NCBI GenBank assembly: GCA_944390775.1
Contig: CALXQQ010000033.1
Coordinates: forward strand, 60,226-124,225
Length of the DNA stretch: 64,000 bases
Direction: 5' to 3'
DNA from: an uncultured Alphaproteobacteria bacterium
Lineage (GTDB): Bacteria > Pseudomonadota > Alphaproteobacteria > UBA3830
The position numbers were made by a program, and so were the translations under genes. Positions 10,193 through 19,028 of this stretch are shown here, piece after piece. The stretch's first letter is position 1, and each line of letters opens with the position of its first letter. The notes beneath the pieces were generated by a model that searched no databases, was not told the DNA's origin, and saw only the letters and a program-made list of their open reading frames with translations.

Positions 10193-10279
10193 GCCCAGAT
10201 GGCGGAATTGGTAGACGCGCTAGGTTCAGGTCCTAGTCCGTGCAAGCGGGTGGAGGTTCAAGTCCTCTTTTGGGCACCA
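10193..10279 (+). tRNA. tRNA-Leu (CAG)
   Basis: A class II tRNA with a long variable arm. Acceptor GCCCAGA/TTTGGGC, anticodon stem CTAGG/CCTAG with anticodon CAG, T-arm GAGGTTCAAGTCCTC, encoded CCA. A TAGACT -10-like box lies just upstream near 10174. Confidence 0.96.
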
Positions 10280-10361
10280 AAGCTGGGACACACGGTACTG
10301 AGATGCAGTTTATCATTGTGCATCATGCATTTTTCTATAATTTTATATTGCTGAGGGGTAT

Positions 10362-11384
10362 ATGCCATTTAGTTTAGCTCCAATTGATACAATTATTCCG
10401 ACAAAAATAGTTGAAGATATTCATATTGTATACGATGGAAAGCATGAAAATGTATCTGTGCCTTTAGCGACATTTGAGACACCTCTTTGGTATTCGGTGC
10501 GTCGAGGAGCTAGGGTATCGCAAAAATCCGGAGGTATTTCAGTACACATTGTGCAAGATTCTATGGCTCGATCCATTATTTTGGAATTTGAAAATTTAGC
10601 TGCTGCAATAAGCGGTAAGTTATGGGTGGAGCAAAAACATGAGCAGCTGCGAGATTTAGTTGCAAGAACCAGTCGCTTTGCGAATTTACAAAAACTGACC
10701 GCAGAGAATATCGGTCCTCTTCTTTATGTTCGATTGTCAATAGCTACTGGGGATGCATCTGGGCATAATATGGTGACAAAAGCTTCTGATGCTGTAATTG
10801 GCTATATGTTAGAGGAGCTGCCATGTCGGTATGTATCTGTGTCGGGGAACTATTGTGTGGACAAGAAGACATCTGCTATCAACGGAATTTTGGGACGGGG
10901 CAAACATGTTGCAGCAGAGATTATTATTCCCAGGGACATATGTAGAGCAATGTTGCGAGCCACTCCAGAAGATATTGTGTCTTTAAATCAGAAGAAAAAT
11001 ATGTTGGGAAGCATATTGGCTGGTAGCATTCGAAGTGCCAATGCACATTTTGCAAATATCATATTAGCGATTTATTTGGCGACGGGGCAAGATGGTGCAA
11101 ATGTTGTGGAAGCATCTCAGGGTATTACTTATGCTTCCTTGCGTGGAGAGGACTTGTATTTTTCAGTGACAATTCCCAACGTTATAGTTGGGGTTGTGGG
11201 TAACGGAAAAGAGCATGCTTTTGTGCGTGAAAATTTAAGACTTATGGGGTGTGAAAATTCATCCAAACGTTTAGCAGCAATAATAGGCGCGACGACTTTG
11301 TGTGGGGAATTATCTCTTATGGCTGCGTTGACCAATCGCGGTGAGCTAATGGATGCTCACATCAAACTTGAGAGGCAAAAATGA
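10362..11384 (+). CDS. Hydroxymethylglutaryl-CoA reductase (class I-like)
   Basis: Reduces HMG-CoA to mevalonate with NAD(P)H, the committed step of the mevalonate route to isoprenoids. The 340-residue soluble catalytic domain shows the catalytic Glu in ENIG (about E115), the cofactor loop TGDASGHNMVTKAS, the catalytic Lys in VDKKTSAIN (about K168), the Asp in TGQDGANVVEAS (about D243), and a C-terminal His (H333) in DAHIK. The pattern DKKxxAINxxxGRGK matches class I enzymes better than class II. Its stop overlaps the HMG-CoA synthase start (ATGA). Most alphaproteobacteria use the MEP pathway, so the pair is notable. Confidence 0.9.
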   Translation: MPFSLAPIDTIIPTKIVEDIHIVYDGKHENVSVPLATFETPLWYSVRRGARVSQKSGGISVHIVQDSMARSIILEFENLAAAISGKLWVEQKHEQLRDLVARTSRFANLQKLTAENIGPLLYVRLSIATGDASGHNMVTKASDAVIGYMLEELPCRYVSVSGNYCVDKKTSAINGILGRGKHVAAEIIIPRDICRAMLRATPEDIVSLNQKKNMLGSILAGSIRSANAHFANIILAIYLATGQDGANVVEASQGITYASLRGEDLYFSVTIPNVIVGVVGNGKEHAFVRENLRLMGCENSSKRLAAIIGATTLCGELSLMAALTNRGELMDAHIKLERQK

Positions 11385-12508
11385 ATATAGGAATAGATGC
11401 AATTGCTTTTACGACTTCTCGTTATCTAATGCCCTTAGAGGAATTAGCGAGGCGTAGGCAGGTAGATTATCAAAAATATTGCATCGGACTGGGGCAAACT
11501 GAAATGGCGGTATTTCCTCCCAACGAGGATATTGTTACGCTAGGCATAGCTGCTGCTAAGCGCGCGATACAGTTTGTATCGGACAAGGATAGTATAGATC
11601 TGGTGATTTTCGCGACTGAGTCATCATTTGATGTTTCAAAGTCTGCGGGGATATATGTGCATCATTTTTTGGATTTATCTTCATCGTGTAGAGTATTTGA
11701 TATTAAGCAAGCGTGTTATTCACTGACAGCAGCTCTTCAAATGGCGAAAAATCATGTACAACTTTATCCTAAGGCGCGTGCTTTGGTTATTGGATCGGAT
11801 ATTGTGCATTATGAGCTTGATTCAGCTGCAGAGCCAACACAAGGAGGTGGTGCTGTAGCGATTGTTGTATCAGCGAATCCTCGGATTATGAGAATAGAGC
11901 CTTTTTCGGGATTATACACTACGGATGTGATGGATTTTTGGCGTCCGGTAAAGAAGGATGAAGCATTAGTTGATGGAAAGTTATCTACTTATACATATAT
12001 GAAATCGCTGGAAATATGTTATGAGCAATACAAGCAATTAAGTGGATTAGACAGCGAGGATTTGAGTAGAGTATGTTTTCATACGCCTTTTACAAAAATG
12101 GCTAGGAAAGCTAACAATCTATTTTTCTCGGAAAAAAACATCGATGCAAGCCTTCTTTATAATACGATAATAGGGAATAGTTGTTCGGCATCGTTGTACA
12201 TAGCTCTTATTTCTTTGTTAGATAATACCGAAGAGGATTTATCTGAAAAGCGAATAGGCTTATTTAGCTATGGTTCAGGCAGTATGGCGGAATTTTTCAG
12301 CGGGACTATTGTTGCTGGATATCGGGATATGCTTACGAGTGATGATAATAAAAAAATGCTGGCATCTCGAGAGCATGTTACATGGCAGCAATACAGGGAT
12401 TTTCGTGCGAATAAGCAACCTGTTCCAGCGGATGATTTCTATACGTCAGGAGATATAAGATTAGAGCAAATAGAGGAGGATAAACGGATTTATTCTATTC
12501 GATCATAA
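11381..12508 (+). CDS. Hydroxymethylglutaryl-CoA synthase
   Basis: Condenses acetyl-CoA with acetoacetyl-CoA to give HMG-CoA, the substrate of the enzyme encoded just upstream. The 375-residue thiolase-fold protein shows the catalytic triad of the family: Glu in FATESSFD (about E80), the acylated Cys in DIKQACYSL (C112) and His in CFHTPFTKMARKA (about H234). GSGSMAEFFSG closes the fold. The ATG overlaps the reductase stop, so the two are translationally coupled. Later mevalonate genes (kinases, decarboxylase, IPP isomerase) are not in this window. Confidence 0.93.
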   Translation: MNIGIDAIAFTTSRYLMPLEELARRRQVDYQKYCIGLGQTEMAVFPPNEDIVTLGIAAAKRAIQFVSDKDSIDLVIFATESSFDVSKSAGIYVHHFLDLSSSCRVFDIKQACYSLTAALQMAKNHVQLYPKARALVIGSDIVHYELDSAAEPTQGGGAVAIVVSANPRIMRIEPFSGLYTTDVMDFWRPVKKDEALVDGKLSTYTYMKSLEICYEQYKQLSGLDSEDLSRVCFHTPFTKMARKANNLFFSEKNIDASLLYNTIIGNSCSASLYIALISLLDNTEEDLSEKRIGLFSYGSGSMAEFFSGTIVAGYRDMLTSDDNKKMLASREHVTWQQYRDFRANKQPVPADDFYTSGDIRLEQIEEDKRIYSIRS

Positions 12509-12530
12509 CAAATGTAAATACCAAAAATAT

Positions 12531-12558
12531 TTCAAATATTCTGATTTAGGAGTATGCT
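12531..12558 (+). promoter_or_regulatory. Possible promoter of the pepA-holC-ndk run
   Basis: TTCAAA (12531-12536), 16 bases, TATGCT (12553-12558), ending 30 bases before the pepA ATG. Weak match. Confidence 0.35.
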
Positions 12559-12588
12559 GTTGAATAATGAGAAAGGAGTTTTTAGAAG

Positions 12589-14124
12589 ATGGTTAACGAT
12601 ATCGTTTTCGTGAAAGAGGTTCCTCAAAAATGCAGTGTTGTAGTAGGCGTCTATAGTGATGGTAGCTTATCTGACAGTGCTACAAAATTGGATTCTCTTC
12701 TACAAAATATTATTACAAAAAATTTGCAACGTTTAGATTGGGCTAATTGCAAGCAATTTGAGACACGAGAATTTCTACATTCAAGCGAAGAGTATAATCA
12801 TATAGTTCTTATATGTCTTGGAGAAAAGGACAAGAGATATAAACCTGCGGAGCTTTCCCAATTAGGTGTCAACATATATAAGGCGACAGAGAAATTGGAT
12901 AGCACTATTTGTGTATATATAGACGCTGCTGATGTGCATATGCCATGTTCTCGTGCTCCGGCTATGATTGCTATGGGATTGCAGTTACGTTCTTGGAAAT
13001 TTGATAAATATATATCGAAACGTAAGAATAAGGCGAAATTGGAGAAAGTGCAGTTTTGCGTTGGTGATGTAGAGGGAGTTACAGAAAAATTTGCAGCTCT
13101 TAGTAACATTGCGCAAGGAGTATTTTTAACACGATCTGTTGTTGCGGAGCCAGCAAACGTTATTTATCCTGAAAGTTTTGCCATGATAGCTCAGCAAGAA
13201 TTGATGCCATTAGGTGTTAAGGTTGAGATTCTTGATGAAAATGCCATGAGACAGCTTGGAATGAACGCCATATTGGGCGTAGGTCAGGGTAGTGCTCATG
13301 CTCCGAAGTTGGTGGTATTGTCCTGGAATGGTTCTGAAGACGCTCCGATAGCTTTTATTGGAAAAGGTGTGACTTTCGACAGCGGAGGAATCAGCCTGAA
13401 ACCCGATGATGGCATGGCAGACATGCGTTATGATATGGCTGGAGCGGGAACTGTATTAGGTTTGCTGAAGGCTGTTGCATTAAACAAGTTGCCGGTACAT
13501 GTAGTTGGTATTATGGCTTTGGTGGAGAATATGCCTTCTGGCACAGCGCAGCGTCCGGGGGATATTGTGACATCGATGTCTGGGCAAACGATTGAAATTC
13601 TGAGCACAGATGCTGAAGGCAGATTGATTTTGGCTGATGCGTTGTGGTATGCACAGGATCGTTTCCATCCGAAGGCGATGGTAGATCTTGCGACTTTGAC
13701 AGGAGCTATTGTTGTGGCTTTGGGGCATGAATTTGCTGGTTTGTTTAGCAACGACGATGAATTGGTATCGGATTTATTGAAATCAGCTGAGATCACTGGT
13801 GAAAAGCTATGGCGCATGCCATTAACTCAGTACTTTGATGATGGGATAAATTCCAGTGTAGCGGATATGCGTAACTTGGGGAAACCGGGTGTTCGTGCGG
13901 GAAGTATTACTGCGGCTCAATTTTTGCAACGATTTGTTAATGGTGTAAATTGGGCGCATTTAGACATAGCTGGAGTTGCTGATACGGACACAGATTTATT
14001 CCCTAGTGACAAAGGCGCGACTGGATTTGGCGTACATTTACTTCATAATTTCCTGGAGATGGGTGTGCGCACATGTAGTCCTCAGTCTGATGCAGAGGCA
14101 TCTGGTGATAAGAGTGGTGCGTAG
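12589..14124 (+). CDS. pepA: Leucyl aminopeptidase (M17)
   Basis: A cytosolic hexameric two-metal aminopeptidase that trims N-terminal residues during peptide turnover. The 511 residues split into an N-terminal hexamerisation domain (about 1-170) and the catalytic domain. The metal and catalytic motifs are intact: GKGVTFDSGGISLKPDDGM near 258 and STDAEGRLILADAL near 338. AGAAAGGAG precedes the ATG. It heads a run with holC (2 bases later) and ndk, a usual alphaproteobacterial order. Some relatives also bind DNA in Xer recombination; nothing here tests that. Confidence 0.95.
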   Translation: MVNDIVFVKEVPQKCSVVVGVYSDGSLSDSATKLDSLLQNIITKNLQRLDWANCKQFETREFLHSSEEYNHIVLICLGEKDKRYKPAELSQLGVNIYKATEKLDSTICVYIDAADVHMPCSRAPAMIAMGLQLRSWKFDKYISKRKNKAKLEKVQFCVGDVEGVTEKFAALSNIAQGVFLTRSVVAEPANVIYPESFAMIAQQELMPLGVKVEILDENAMRQLGMNAILGVGQGSAHAPKLVVLSWNGSEDAPIAFIGKGVTFDSGGISLKPDDGMADMRYDMAGAGTVLGLLKAVALNKLPVHVVGIMALVENMPSGTAQRPGDIVTSMSGQTIEILSTDAEGRLILADALWYAQDRFHPKAMVDLATLTGAIVVALGHEFAGLFSNDDELVSDLLKSAEITGEKLWRMPLTQYFDDGINSSVADMRNLGKPGVRAGSITAAQFLQRFVNGVNWAHLDIAGVADTDTDLFPSDKGATGFGVHLLHNFLEMGVRTCSPQSDAEASGDKSGA

Positions 14125-14126
14125 CG

Positions 14127-14573
14127 GTGGAAGTTAGTTTTTACCAGATTAGTAATGAGCATTTTGTTCAATCTTTGGTGCGTCTTTTGGAAAAGATTTT
14201 TCAAACGGGCGCCCGATGTTTGTTTTACAGTCCATCTGAGGAGCGCATAAAGGTTCTGGACAAGACGCTTTGGACATTTTCTACTAATGCATTTATTCCG
14301 CATGGAGATGCATCGTTGGGTTTTGCAGATCAGCAGTCTGTTTATCTAACGAATAAAATAGAAAATCCGAATAAATCTGAAATTTTGTTATTAGCAGATT
14401 CGTTTGAATATGAGCAATTTCCATTTGATTTTAAACGATTAGTTTTTGCTTTTGCTGATTCTGAAAGAGAGATACAGCAGGCATCTGCGTTATTCAATCA
14501 CTTGAAAAATAAATATGAATGTGTACACTACTGGCGACAAAGTCAAAAAGGTTGGGAAAAAGGAATAGGTTAG
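14127..14573 (+). CDS. holC: DNA polymerase III chi subunit
   Basis: A 148-residue HolC-family protein. Chi links the clamp loader to single-strand-binding protein at the replication fork. The sequence has the opening VSFYQIS, a helix with [23 protein letters not shown], then [11 protein letters not shown] and the late [19 protein letters not shown]. It starts at a GTG two bases after the pepA stop. Position between pepA and ndk is the expected one and supports the call. Confidence 0.88.
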   Translation: MEVSFYQISNEHFVQSLVRLLEKIFQTGARCLFYSPSEERIKVLDKTLWTFSTNAFIPHGDASLGFADQQSVYLTNKIENPNKSEILLLADSFEYEQFPFDFKRLVFAFADSEREIQQASALFNHLKNKYECVHYWRQSQKGWEKGIG

Positions 14574-14575
14574 AT

Positions 14576-14998
14576 ATGGCTATACAGAAGACTCTATCGA
14601 TTATAAAGCCGGATGCAACGGCACGCAATTTAACAGGAGCAATTAATGCACGTTTTGAGCAAGCGGGCCTACGTATTGTTGCGCAAAAGAGGCTAAGGCT
14701 GACATTAGCTCAGGCGGCTCAATTTTATGCGGTACACCAGGAGCGAGCCTTTTACAATAGTTTATGTGAATACATGTCATCTGGACCAGTTGTTGTTCAG
14801 GTTTTGGCTGGGGAAGATGCAGTTGCGCTCAATCGTCAAATTATGGGGGCGACTAATCCTGCTAATGCAGAGGTTGGGACGATTCGTCGAGATTTTGGTG
14901 AAAGCATTGAGCACAATTCTGTTCACGGATCTGACAGCGAAGAAAATGCACAACAAGAAATAGCTTTTTTCTTTAGTGGCTTAGAAATAGTGGAATGA
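14576..14998 (+). CDS. ndk: Nucleoside diphosphate kinase
   Basis: Transfers gamma-phosphates between NTPs and NDPs through a phosphohistidine. The 140 residues include [15 protein letters not shown] at the N-terminus and the active-site loop [12 protein letters not shown] with the catalytic His near 116. The ATG at 14576 is two bases after the holC stop; the longer open frame from 14519 runs inside holC and is not needed. Its TGA overlaps the next start (ATGATAA). Confidence 0.97.
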   Translation: MAIQKTLSIIKPDATARNLTGAINARFEQAGLRIVAQKRLRLTLAQAAQFYAVHQERAFYNSLCEYMSSGPVVVQVLAGEDAVALNRQIMGATNPANAEVGTIRRDFGESIEHNSVHGSDSEENAQQEIAFFFSGLEIVE

Positions 14999-15537
14999 TA
15001 AGACTTTTATATCTCGTAGTATGCATATGTTTTGAAATTTATTCAGATGTGTCTTACTACGAGATTTCTGATATTGAAGTAAAGCAAGTCGATATTAATG
15101 GATACAAAGCCAAGCAGAAGGCGTTAGATACTTCGATTAAGAAAGCCTTTGACAGCCTACTATCGACGGAGTTTCCACAAATTAATACGACATCTGCTAA
15201 TTTTACAGTTAATAATCTTCAAAGTAGCATTTATGATTATGCTATAGATTTTGAAAAAATATCCGACACTGTATATGTGGGGCGTTTTACTTATCGTTTT
15301 AAGCGCGATGGTGTAGTACAGCTGTTGCGCAATGCGGGGCATAATGTGCAGATTGCTATTACATCTGATCGGGTTAGGGTTGCTTTTCCCAGATCCGATT
15401 ATGTCGCTAACATAAAGGAATTGCGCAAGTTTCATATGCATATACAGGAATTTGATGAAATGAGAGTAGTTTGCATTATTGATGCAAAGCTTGTGAATTC
15501 ACTTGATAAGTTATCCATAAGGTATTTGCGCTTGTGA
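14995..15537 (+). CDS. DUF2066-like exported protein
   Basis: A 180-residue protein with a hydrophobic N-terminus (about 2-18) that looks like a signal peptide. The pattern of a Lys/Ala-rich first helix ([20 protein letters not shown]), then [29 protein letters not shown] cut here as two strands, matches DUF2066 proteins found beside the CDP-alcohol phosphotransferase gene in alphaproteobacteria. It is shorter than many members. Function is unknown. Starts and stops overlap both neighbours (ATGA-type), so it belongs to the same run. Confidence 0.65.
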   Translation: MIRLLYLVVCICFEIYSDVSYYEISDIEVKQVDINGYKAKQKALDTSIKKAFDSLLSTEFPQINTTSANFTVNNLQSSIYDYAIDFEKISDTVYVGRFTYRFKRDGVVQLLRNAGHNVQIAITSDRVRVAFPRSDYVANIKELRKFHMHIQEFDEMRVVCIIDAKLVNSLDKLSIRYLRL

Positions 15538-16073
15538 AACTTATACCCAATCTTCTGACAGTATCACGCATTTTACTAACTCCTATTTTCATATATTACG
15601 CTATGCGAAATGAATTTTTGTATGCGTTGATTATTTTTGTGATTGCTGCTGTATCGGATTTTTTGGATGGATATTTGGCGCGACGTTTGGGCGTTGTTTC
15701 CAAATTTGGTGCGATATTGGATCCGGTGGCAGATAAGGTTTTAATCGATTGTGCCTATTGTGCTTTGAGCATGTTGGGTTATGTGCCATTTGTAGTTTCA
15801 GTAGTGATAATATTGCGTGATTTGATGATTGTATCAGCGGTATTGTTATGTATGGTACGGAAAATTCCGTTACAAATGCGTCCAAGCTGGGCGAGCAAAG
15901 TAAACACAACTATTCAATTGGTGCATGTAATCATGGTCTTGATTTTCTATCATGCAAGTGTACAGTATTTGATGGACGTGCTAGCTTTAGTAGTGTTGGG
16001 TTCCACCTTATATTCGGGAGCGGAATATGCAAGGCAATATTCGTGGGTTTTACAAAAACTCTTTAGACGGTAA
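15534..16073 (+). CDS. CDP-alcohol phosphatidyltransferase, PgsA-like
   Basis: An integral membrane enzyme of 179 residues that replaces the CMP of CDP-diacylglycerol with an alcohol, most likely glycerol 3-phosphate (phosphatidylglycerophosphate synthase). The family signature D-G-x2-A-R-x8-G-x3-D-x3-D is complete in DGYLARRLGVVSKFGAILD and the following PVADK. About five to six membrane helices are predicted. It starts at a GTG that overlaps the upstream TGA. The exact alcohol cannot be fixed from sequence alone. Confidence 0.88.
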   Translation: MKLIPNLLTVSRILLTPIFIYYAMRNEFLYALIIFVIAAVSDFLDGYLARRLGVVSKFGAILDPVADKVLIDCAYCALSMLGYVPFVVSVVIILRDLMIVSAVLLCMVRKIPLQMRPSWASKVNTTIQLVHVIMVLIFYHASVQYLMDVLALVVLGSTLYSGAEYARQYSWVLQKLFRR

Positions 16074-17103
16074 ATCATTTTTTTGGATGATTTTACTAGT
16101 AGCGGTTAGTATATTTTTCTATTTGTTTTCTCAGATATGTTTTTCTTTTGGCGCCGGTTTTGTTTTGGCATATTTATGTGTCCCCATTGTGAATAAGGTA
16201 AGCAATCGTATTAATCGTAGTTTGGTTAGCGCTACTTTTGCAATTGGGAGTCTCTTGTTATTTGTGATGTTATTTTCGTATGTTTTTCCTCCGATGAAGG
16301 CATATGCATCATTATTAGCGGCTAACTTGCCTCTTTACTATAAGAAATTGATGGTATTTTTACAGGAATTATTTAGCAACAATTCGATTATCCCATTTCA
16401 AGAAGGAATCAACTCTATTGATGTTGAGCTGCAAAGATATATGGGGCAAAAAATTGATATATTTGCATCTATAATAGAGGGGATTATTTCGCAGCGTGCG
16501 ACTATAACTCAATTTTTCTCATTTTTCATTATTATGCCTCTTTCGTTTTTTTATTTTTTGCGTGATTGGGCTCGGTTGAAGGCTTACTGTTACAATTGCA
16601 TACCGCTTCGTCAACGTCCTTTTTTTCGGGAGCTGTTTACGATAATACGTAGGACCTTAGTGTATTTTTTGCATGGCCAGTTTCACGTGGTTATTATTTT
16701 AACGGCATATTATTCTGCGTTATTGTATTTATTGGATATGCCAGACGCGCTGTTACTTGCAACTATGTCTGGTTTATTTTCGTTCATTCCATTTATTGGA
16801 GCGTTATTTTCATTATTTATTGTGCTATTAGTGAATGTTCCCCATCTGAATCTTATGAATTTTACATTGATAACAGCTGGATATGTTGTAGGACAATTGT
16901 TAGAAGGCTATGTATTATCCCCTAAATTTATTACAGCGAAAACAGGATTACATCCATTATGGATATTATTTTCTTTTTTTGCGGGATACCAATTAGAAGG
17001 GGTGATAGGTGTGCTGATAGCAGTTCCAATTGCAGCAATTATAAAGAATATTGCAGGATTTTTTATGGGTAATTTCAAGGCGAGTCAATCATATAAACAG
17101 TGA
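16027..17103 (+). CDS. AI-2E/PerM-family membrane transporter
   Basis: A 358-residue polytopic protein of the AI-2E transporter (PerM/UPF0118) superfamily, with about seven to eight membrane segments, an amphipathic central region, and the conserved late block GLFSFIPFIGALFS then the GYVLSPKF and GLHPLWILFSFFAG loops. Family members export varied small molecules or ions; the substrate here is unknown. The ATG at 16027 lies within the preceding gene (47-base overlap); an internal ATG at 16087 would remove the cytoplasmic start. Lying between a pgsA-like gene and hda is typical of alphaproteobacteria. Confidence 0.85.
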   Translation: MQGNIRGFYKNSLDGKSFFWMILLVAVSIFFYLFSQICFSFGAGFVLAYLCVPIVNKVSNRINRSLVSATFAIGSLLLFVMLFSYVFPPMKAYASLLAANLPLYYKKLMVFLQELFSNNSIIPFQEGINSIDVELQRYMGQKIDIFASIIEGIISQRATITQFFSFFIIMPLSFFYFLRDWARLKAYCYNCIPLRQRPFFRELFTIIRRTLVYFLHGQFHVVIILTAYYSALLYLLDMPDALLLATMSGLFSFIPFIGALFSLFIVLLVNVPHLNLMNFTLITAGYVVGQLLEGYVLSPKFITAKTGLHPLWILFSFFAGYQLEGVIGVLIAVPIAAIIKNIAGFFMGNFKASQSYKQ

Positions 17104-17804
17104 TGCAGCAGGAAATTTTTCACTTTCAGAGCAGCGAACATTTGGGATGGCAAGATTTTGTTGTGAGCGAAGAAAATCGCGCAGCATTTGAGTATTTAGC
17201 GCAATGGCCTGATTGGATTCATAGTAGTGCTATTATATATGGCGCCAGTGGGGCAGGTAAAACCCATATGGCTGCCTTATGGGCGCAAGCGGCAAATGCT
17301 GTATATATTTTGCGTGAGAGTTTTCTATATGAACCCAGAGATATGTTTACGGAAAATTGTAATTTTGTGTTAGACAACTGTGATGAATATCGAGAACAAG
17401 CGCAGCTGGATTGGATTTTTCATTTTGTTAATATTCTTAATGAGAAGAAACGTTTTTTATTAATTCTCACAAAGACACATCCTTTACAGATGTCTACATC
17501 TCTACGTGATTTGCAATCGCGTTTATTATCGTATCCTTTGTTAACAGTTCAGCATCCAAATGACGAATTACTCTTACAGATTGCTAAAAAACTTACGAAG
17601 GATCTCGGAATTTTTATAAGTGAAGAAGCCCTGAGGGTATTGCTTACTTTAATTCCGCGAGATGTGTCTACGTTGAAAAAGGCGCTAAAAGCACTCGACA
17701 AGCTTGCGCTTCAGCTAAAAAAAAACATAACGGTTGCGATGGTTCGCAAATATTTTACTAGGAGCGATGTGGATAATGAACATGCTGATGACATACAATT
17801 TTAG
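17103..17804 (+). CDS. hda: DnaA-related replication regulator Hda
   Basis: A 233-residue DnaA-like AAA+ protein without the DNA-binding domain. Hda with the sliding clamp stimulates DnaA-ATP hydrolysis and limits re-initiation. Seen: an N-terminal clamp-binding-type stretch (QEIFHF), Walker A GASGAGKT (about 46-53), a Walker B-like FVLDNCDEY, and the DLQSRLLSYP block that carries the arginine region. The ATG overlaps the A of the upstream TGA (TGATG); a GTG immediately before is also in frame. Confidence 0.85.
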   Translation: MQQEIFHFQSSEHLGWQDFVVSEENRAAFEYLAQWPDWIHSSAIIYGASGAGKTHMAALWAQAANAVYILRESFLYEPRDMFTENCNFVLDNCDEYREQAQLDWIFHFVNILNEKKRFLLILTKTHPLQMSTSLRDLQSRLLSYPLLTVQHPNDELLLQIAKKLTKDLGIFISEEALRVLLTLIPRDVSTLKKALKALDKLALQLKKNITVAMVRKYFTRSDVDNEHADDIQF

Positions 17805-17924
17805 TGGAGTAACTTTTTATGCGGCACATGCTTATAACAAAAATACTAAAAAATTATGAAAGTGGTTGATTTCGTGAAAAAAAACTATATATTTAGATCG
17901 AGGGTAGGTGAGCGAGGATTGTAT

Positions 17925-19028
17925 ATGAAGCGTAGCGGTTTTGTTGGATGGATTGGTGGGTCGATTCTTCTTTTGGCGGGTTATTATCCGAGCGTTTCAC
18001 ATCTACTAAGTAATATTTCGACACAGTGTGATGACGTTACGTCCTATGTTGTCGCGTCTGATAACGTGGATGCAGCGAAAATTGCAGCTATGTCTTCTTT
18101 ATTTTCGCTTGAGAACGCTGGAAATAGCGAATTTTCTAAGCAGATGATGGCCTACAGTTTATCACAGGATCAGGCCGGGAGTGATAGTAAGTTAGCAACG
18201 ATAGCGCGTCGTAAAAGTGAAAATGCAGTAAAAACCATTAAGAATGGTGAATTTGCGAATTGTCGCTACGCAAAGGGAAGTGTGAGGACCAATTTCTATG
18301 CGGATGCGATTCGTGCTGGTTTGCCTCCAAAGGTGATTGATAGTGTGAAGGCTAGATTGGGAGGTAAGATAAATTTTCGTAGAGCTCTGAAAAAGGGTGA
18401 TACTTTTGAAGTTGTTTTTGATCAGAAAAACAATTTGGTATATGCCTCGCTATGTGCACAGAAGCGTAAGATTGCAGTTTATGCATATAAGCATAATGGA
18501 AAGACTGACTACTTTTACGATGATGGTAGTCGTGTAGCGTCTAATAGTTCGGCAAGTGCATTTGGTCGTCCTTTGAATGGGAAAATGACAGTTTCTTCTC
18601 ATTTTGGTATGAGGCATCATCCTGTGACGGGTGAGCGTCGTATGCATTCAGGTGTAGATTATATTGCACGGCATGGTGAGCCTGTATTTGCTATTTCAGA
18701 TGGCGTTGTAACACGAGCATGTTACTATGGTGCCTATGGTAAGTGTGTGGATGTGAAGCATGCGTCTGGTTATACAAGTCGTTATGCTCATTTGAGCAAC
18801 TATTGTGTTCGACCTGGTCAACATATTAAAAAAGGTGCGCGTTTGGGTAGTGTAGGGGCGACAGGTGTTACAACTGGGACCCATTTGCATTTAGAAGTAG
18901 CTCGAAATAACAGGGCTATGAATCCTTTGAGTGTGAAGATGATTCCGGCTGAGGTTGAAACAGTGGGCAATATGGCTTCATTTAAGGCGTACAAGAATCG
19001 ACTTCAAAAGGCTATTGCGCGGGGATGA
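17925..19028 (+). CDS. M23 zinc metallopeptidase (peptidoglycan endopeptidase)
   Basis: A cell-wall hydrolase of 367 residues with an N-terminal signal anchor (about 8-25), a middle beta domain like the OapA/Csd3 type (about 115-195), and a C-terminal LytM/M23 domain. Zinc ligands are visible: His and Asp in RMHSGVDYIAR (near 240) and the HLHLEVARN motif near 320. Members cut peptide cross-links in peptidoglycan during growth or division. The frame is open to 17856, but the ATG at 17925 has GAGCGAGG upstream and puts the hydrophobic segment at the N-terminus. The stop overlaps serC. Confidence 0.88.
   Translation: MKRSGFVGWIGGSILLLAGYYPSVSHLLSNISTQCDDVTSYVVASDNVDAAKIAAMSSLFSLENAGNSEFSKQMMAYSLSQDQAGSDSKLATIARRKSENAVKTIKNGEFANCRYAKGSVRTNFYADAIRAGLPPKVIDSVKARLGGKINFRRALKKGDTFEVVFDQKNNLVYASLCAQKRKIAVYAYKHNGKTDYFYDDGSRVASNSSASAFGRPLNGKMTVSSHFGMRHHPVTGERRMHSGVDYIARHGEPVFAISDGVVTRACYYGAYGKCVDVKHASGYTSRYAHLSNYCVRPGQHIKKGARLGSVGATGVTTGTHLHLEVARNNRAMNPLSVKMIPAEVETVGNMASFKAYKNRLQKAIARG

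Noticed and set aside
10097..10354. 85-codon open frame on the plus strand
   Set aside because: It runs through the whole tRNA-Leu gene and has no ribosome site or recognisable product.
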